Source of the DNA: an uncultured Clostridia bacterium | GTDB taxonomy: Bacteria; Bacillota; Clostridia; Oscillospirales; Acutalibacteraceae | DNA length: 13,583 bases | NCBI GenBank assembly: GCA_937877675.1 | Contig: CALEIS010000115.1 | Location: forward strand, 1-13,583 | Direction: 5' to 3' | Shown: positions 12,253-13,583 of the stretch, piece by piece | Numbering within the stretch: position 1 is the stretch's first letter | How the letters are laid out: every line of letters begins with the position of its first letter | Made by a program: the position numbers and the translations under genes | Notes under the pieces: model-generated | Databases searched by the model: none | What the model saw: only the letters and a program-made list of their open reading frames with translations | What the model was told of the DNA's origin: nothing

Positions 12253-13583
12253 TTATTTTGATTTCTTTTTCTTTGGGTTCATAAGGAACATACCGATTGC
12301 CATAATTACAGCGAATACGATAAGGTAGAAGAGAACTGGGCAAGAGAAACCTTTGCCTTCTGCTTTTGCTGTTATATATGGAACATAGCCGTGTGAATAA
12401 ACAGCAGCAATAACCATGAATGCAGAACCGATAATTCCGAGTGCAGGGAGAACGAATCTCTTAACAGCAGGAAGGTTCTTTTCTTTTCTCATAAACTGAA
12501 TGAACATTGGGATGTAAAGACCATAGATTGTGATGATTGGAAGTTCTGATGAGTCAAAACTGAACATGCCGAACCAAGGAGTTCCAACAAGGTTTGCACC
12601 ATAGAAATAAACGAGCCAACCAGCAACGATAACAAGACCAATAATACATGAGTTTGAAGGCATACCAGAAGCAGGGTCAACCTGTTTCATAAGGTCTGCT
12701 TTTGGTCCGTAACCACGAACTGAAACAGAGTACATACCACGGATACAACCGATAAGAAGACCGTTAAGAGTACCAAGACATGAAACTGCAACGAAGAGGT
12801 TAAGAATGTTACCAAGAACATTACCGAAAACTGCTGTGAAAGCAGGAGCAGTACCATCTTTGATAAGAGTCTGAACTGGTGCACCACCAGCAATACCAAT
12901 GTAGTAGAAGAGATAGATTGCGATGATGATTACACCGCCGAGAACAAGTGCAATAGGAAGATTCTTTTTAGAATTTTTAATTTCTGAGTTGATTGATGTA
13001 GCAAGAATCCAACCTTCATAAGCGAAAGCAGTAGCAACAACAGCACCGAAGAGAACTGAGAAGTTGCCTGTACCTGTTGCAAAGTTAGCACCAAGCATTG
13101 TTGTGCCTGTTTCAACAGGAGCACCTGTGATGTCATGTGAAAGACCATAGATTGTACCAACAACTGCCATCAAAAGAAGTGGAATAAGTTTAATGAATGT
13201 TGCACTAATCTGGAGTTTACCAGCAAGTTTTGAAGAAAGAGTATTAACAGCAAAAACACAGATAAGAATGAAACCTGCAAGTAAGAATGTTTCTGAGCTT
13301 GTTACAGGGTCACCTGTAAGTTGTAAATTAGGGTTTACGGATACCAAGAATGTAAGGAAATATCTTGCTGTAAGCCATGCAAGAACAGAAGTCATTGCAG
13401 GAGTATAGATTGTTGTTGCAAACCAACCCATAAAGTAAGCATATTTGTTACCAATTGTTGCTTCTGCATAGTCAACAAGTCCGTTAACCTTTTCATACTG
13501 CTGAGCCATTACACAGAATGCGAGAACGCAGCAAATCATAACTGCGCCACCGATAATCCATGCAATAATACCCATTGGCATAT
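12253..13583 (-). CDS. APC-family amino acid permease, N-terminus missing
   Basis: At least 442 codons are visible, and the frame is open to the window edge. About eleven hydrophobic segments can be counted, the first being GIIAWIIGGAVMICCVLAF, which corresponds to TM2 of a 12-helix APC transporter. TM1 with its glycine-rich substrate motif therefore lies outside the window, and the ATG near the edge (13581) is internal. The cytoplasmic loop SEIKNSKKNLPIA between TM6 and TM7 matches the APC consensus E-x-K-N-P-x-K-x-x-P. The protein ends in a basic KKKKSK tail. Amino acid or polyamine exchange is the family role; the substrate is not readable. A strong terminator follows. cysK downstream has its own promoter, so a functional link is unsupported. 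Confidence 0.88.
   Translation of the reverse strand, partial: MPMGIIAWIIGGAVMICCVLAFCVMAQQYEKVNGLVDYAEATIGNKYAYFMGWFATTIYTPAMTSVLAWLTARYFLTFLVSVNPNLQLTGDPVTSSETFLLAGFILICVFAVNTLSSKLAGKLQISATFIKLIPLLLMAVVGTIYGLSHDITGAPVETGTTMLGANFATGTGNFSVLFGAVVATAFAYEGWILATSINSEIKNSKKNLPIALVLGGVIIIAIYLFYYIGIAGGAPVQTLIKDGTAPAFTAVFGNVLGNILNLFVAVSCLGTLNGLLIGCIRGMYSVSVRGYGPKADLMKQVDPASGMPSNSCIIGLVIVAGWLVYFYGANLVGTPWFGMFSFDSSELPIITIYGLYIPMFIQFMRKEKNLPAVKRFVLPALGIIGSAFMVIAAVYSHGYVPYITAKAEGKGFSCPVLFYLIVFAVIMAIGMFLMNPKKKKSK

Noticed and set aside
1..13583. Mobile element, phage, CRISPR or defence system
   Set aside because: No direct-repeat arrays, transposase, integrase, tRNA-linked junctions or toxin/effector genes are visible; all genes have housekeeping or transport assignments.

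Overview
The window looks like ordinary chromosomal DNA of a low-GC Gram-positive anaerobe, most likely a gut-type member of the Clostridia (Oscillospirales/Ruminococcaceae-like). This rests on the AT-rich base composition, AGGAGG-type ribosome binding sites, sigma-A-like promoters, short operons closed by compact hairpin terminators, YlmH, a type III pantothenate kinase, an ECF-transporter S component and an MscL with a zinc ribbon. I see no phage, insertion sequence, CRISPR array, tRNA, rRNA or defence island.

Layout. Bases 1-77 (minus) hold the first 25 codons of an exported protein. It is preceded by its own promoter and a cobalamin riboswitch (about 130-322, minus). A back-to-back promoter serves a GDPD-family phosphodiesterase (452-1129, plus), with a possible 11-codon leader ORF before it. 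Next is a complete polyamine import operon, potA-potB-potC-potD (1253-5239, plus). It has a strong promoter, a leader that can fold in competing ways around the ribosome binding site, a TTG start for potA and stop/start overlaps at every junction. It ends at a strong terminator whose loop and 3' arm also carry the -35 element of the ylmH promoter. ylmH and an esterase form the next plus-strand unit (5302-7052), closed by a bidirectional terminator.

On the minus strand, coaX and an ECF S component (8512 down to 7090) form a unit that probably couples vitamin B5 uptake to its phosphorylation. The coaX promoter shares a palindromic -35 block with the divergent promoter of a PflX-like radical SAM gene (8608-9486, plus). 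mscL, proC and a MIF-family tautomerase gene (9553-11181, plus) follow as a tight cluster with osmotic and proline themes, and end at a second bidirectional terminator. On the minus strand are cysK (12140 down to 11220) and a 5'-truncated APC-type amino acid permease (12253 to the window edge), each with a terminator.

The best leads are regulatory or architectural: the B12 riboswitch on an unseen exported gene, the switch-like pot leader, two divergent promoter pairs with touching or overlapping -35 boxes, a promoter nested in a terminator, a PotD apparently anchored by a C-terminal membrane helix instead of a lipid, and the mscL-proC-MIF cluster. I found no convincing entirely new multi-gene system.
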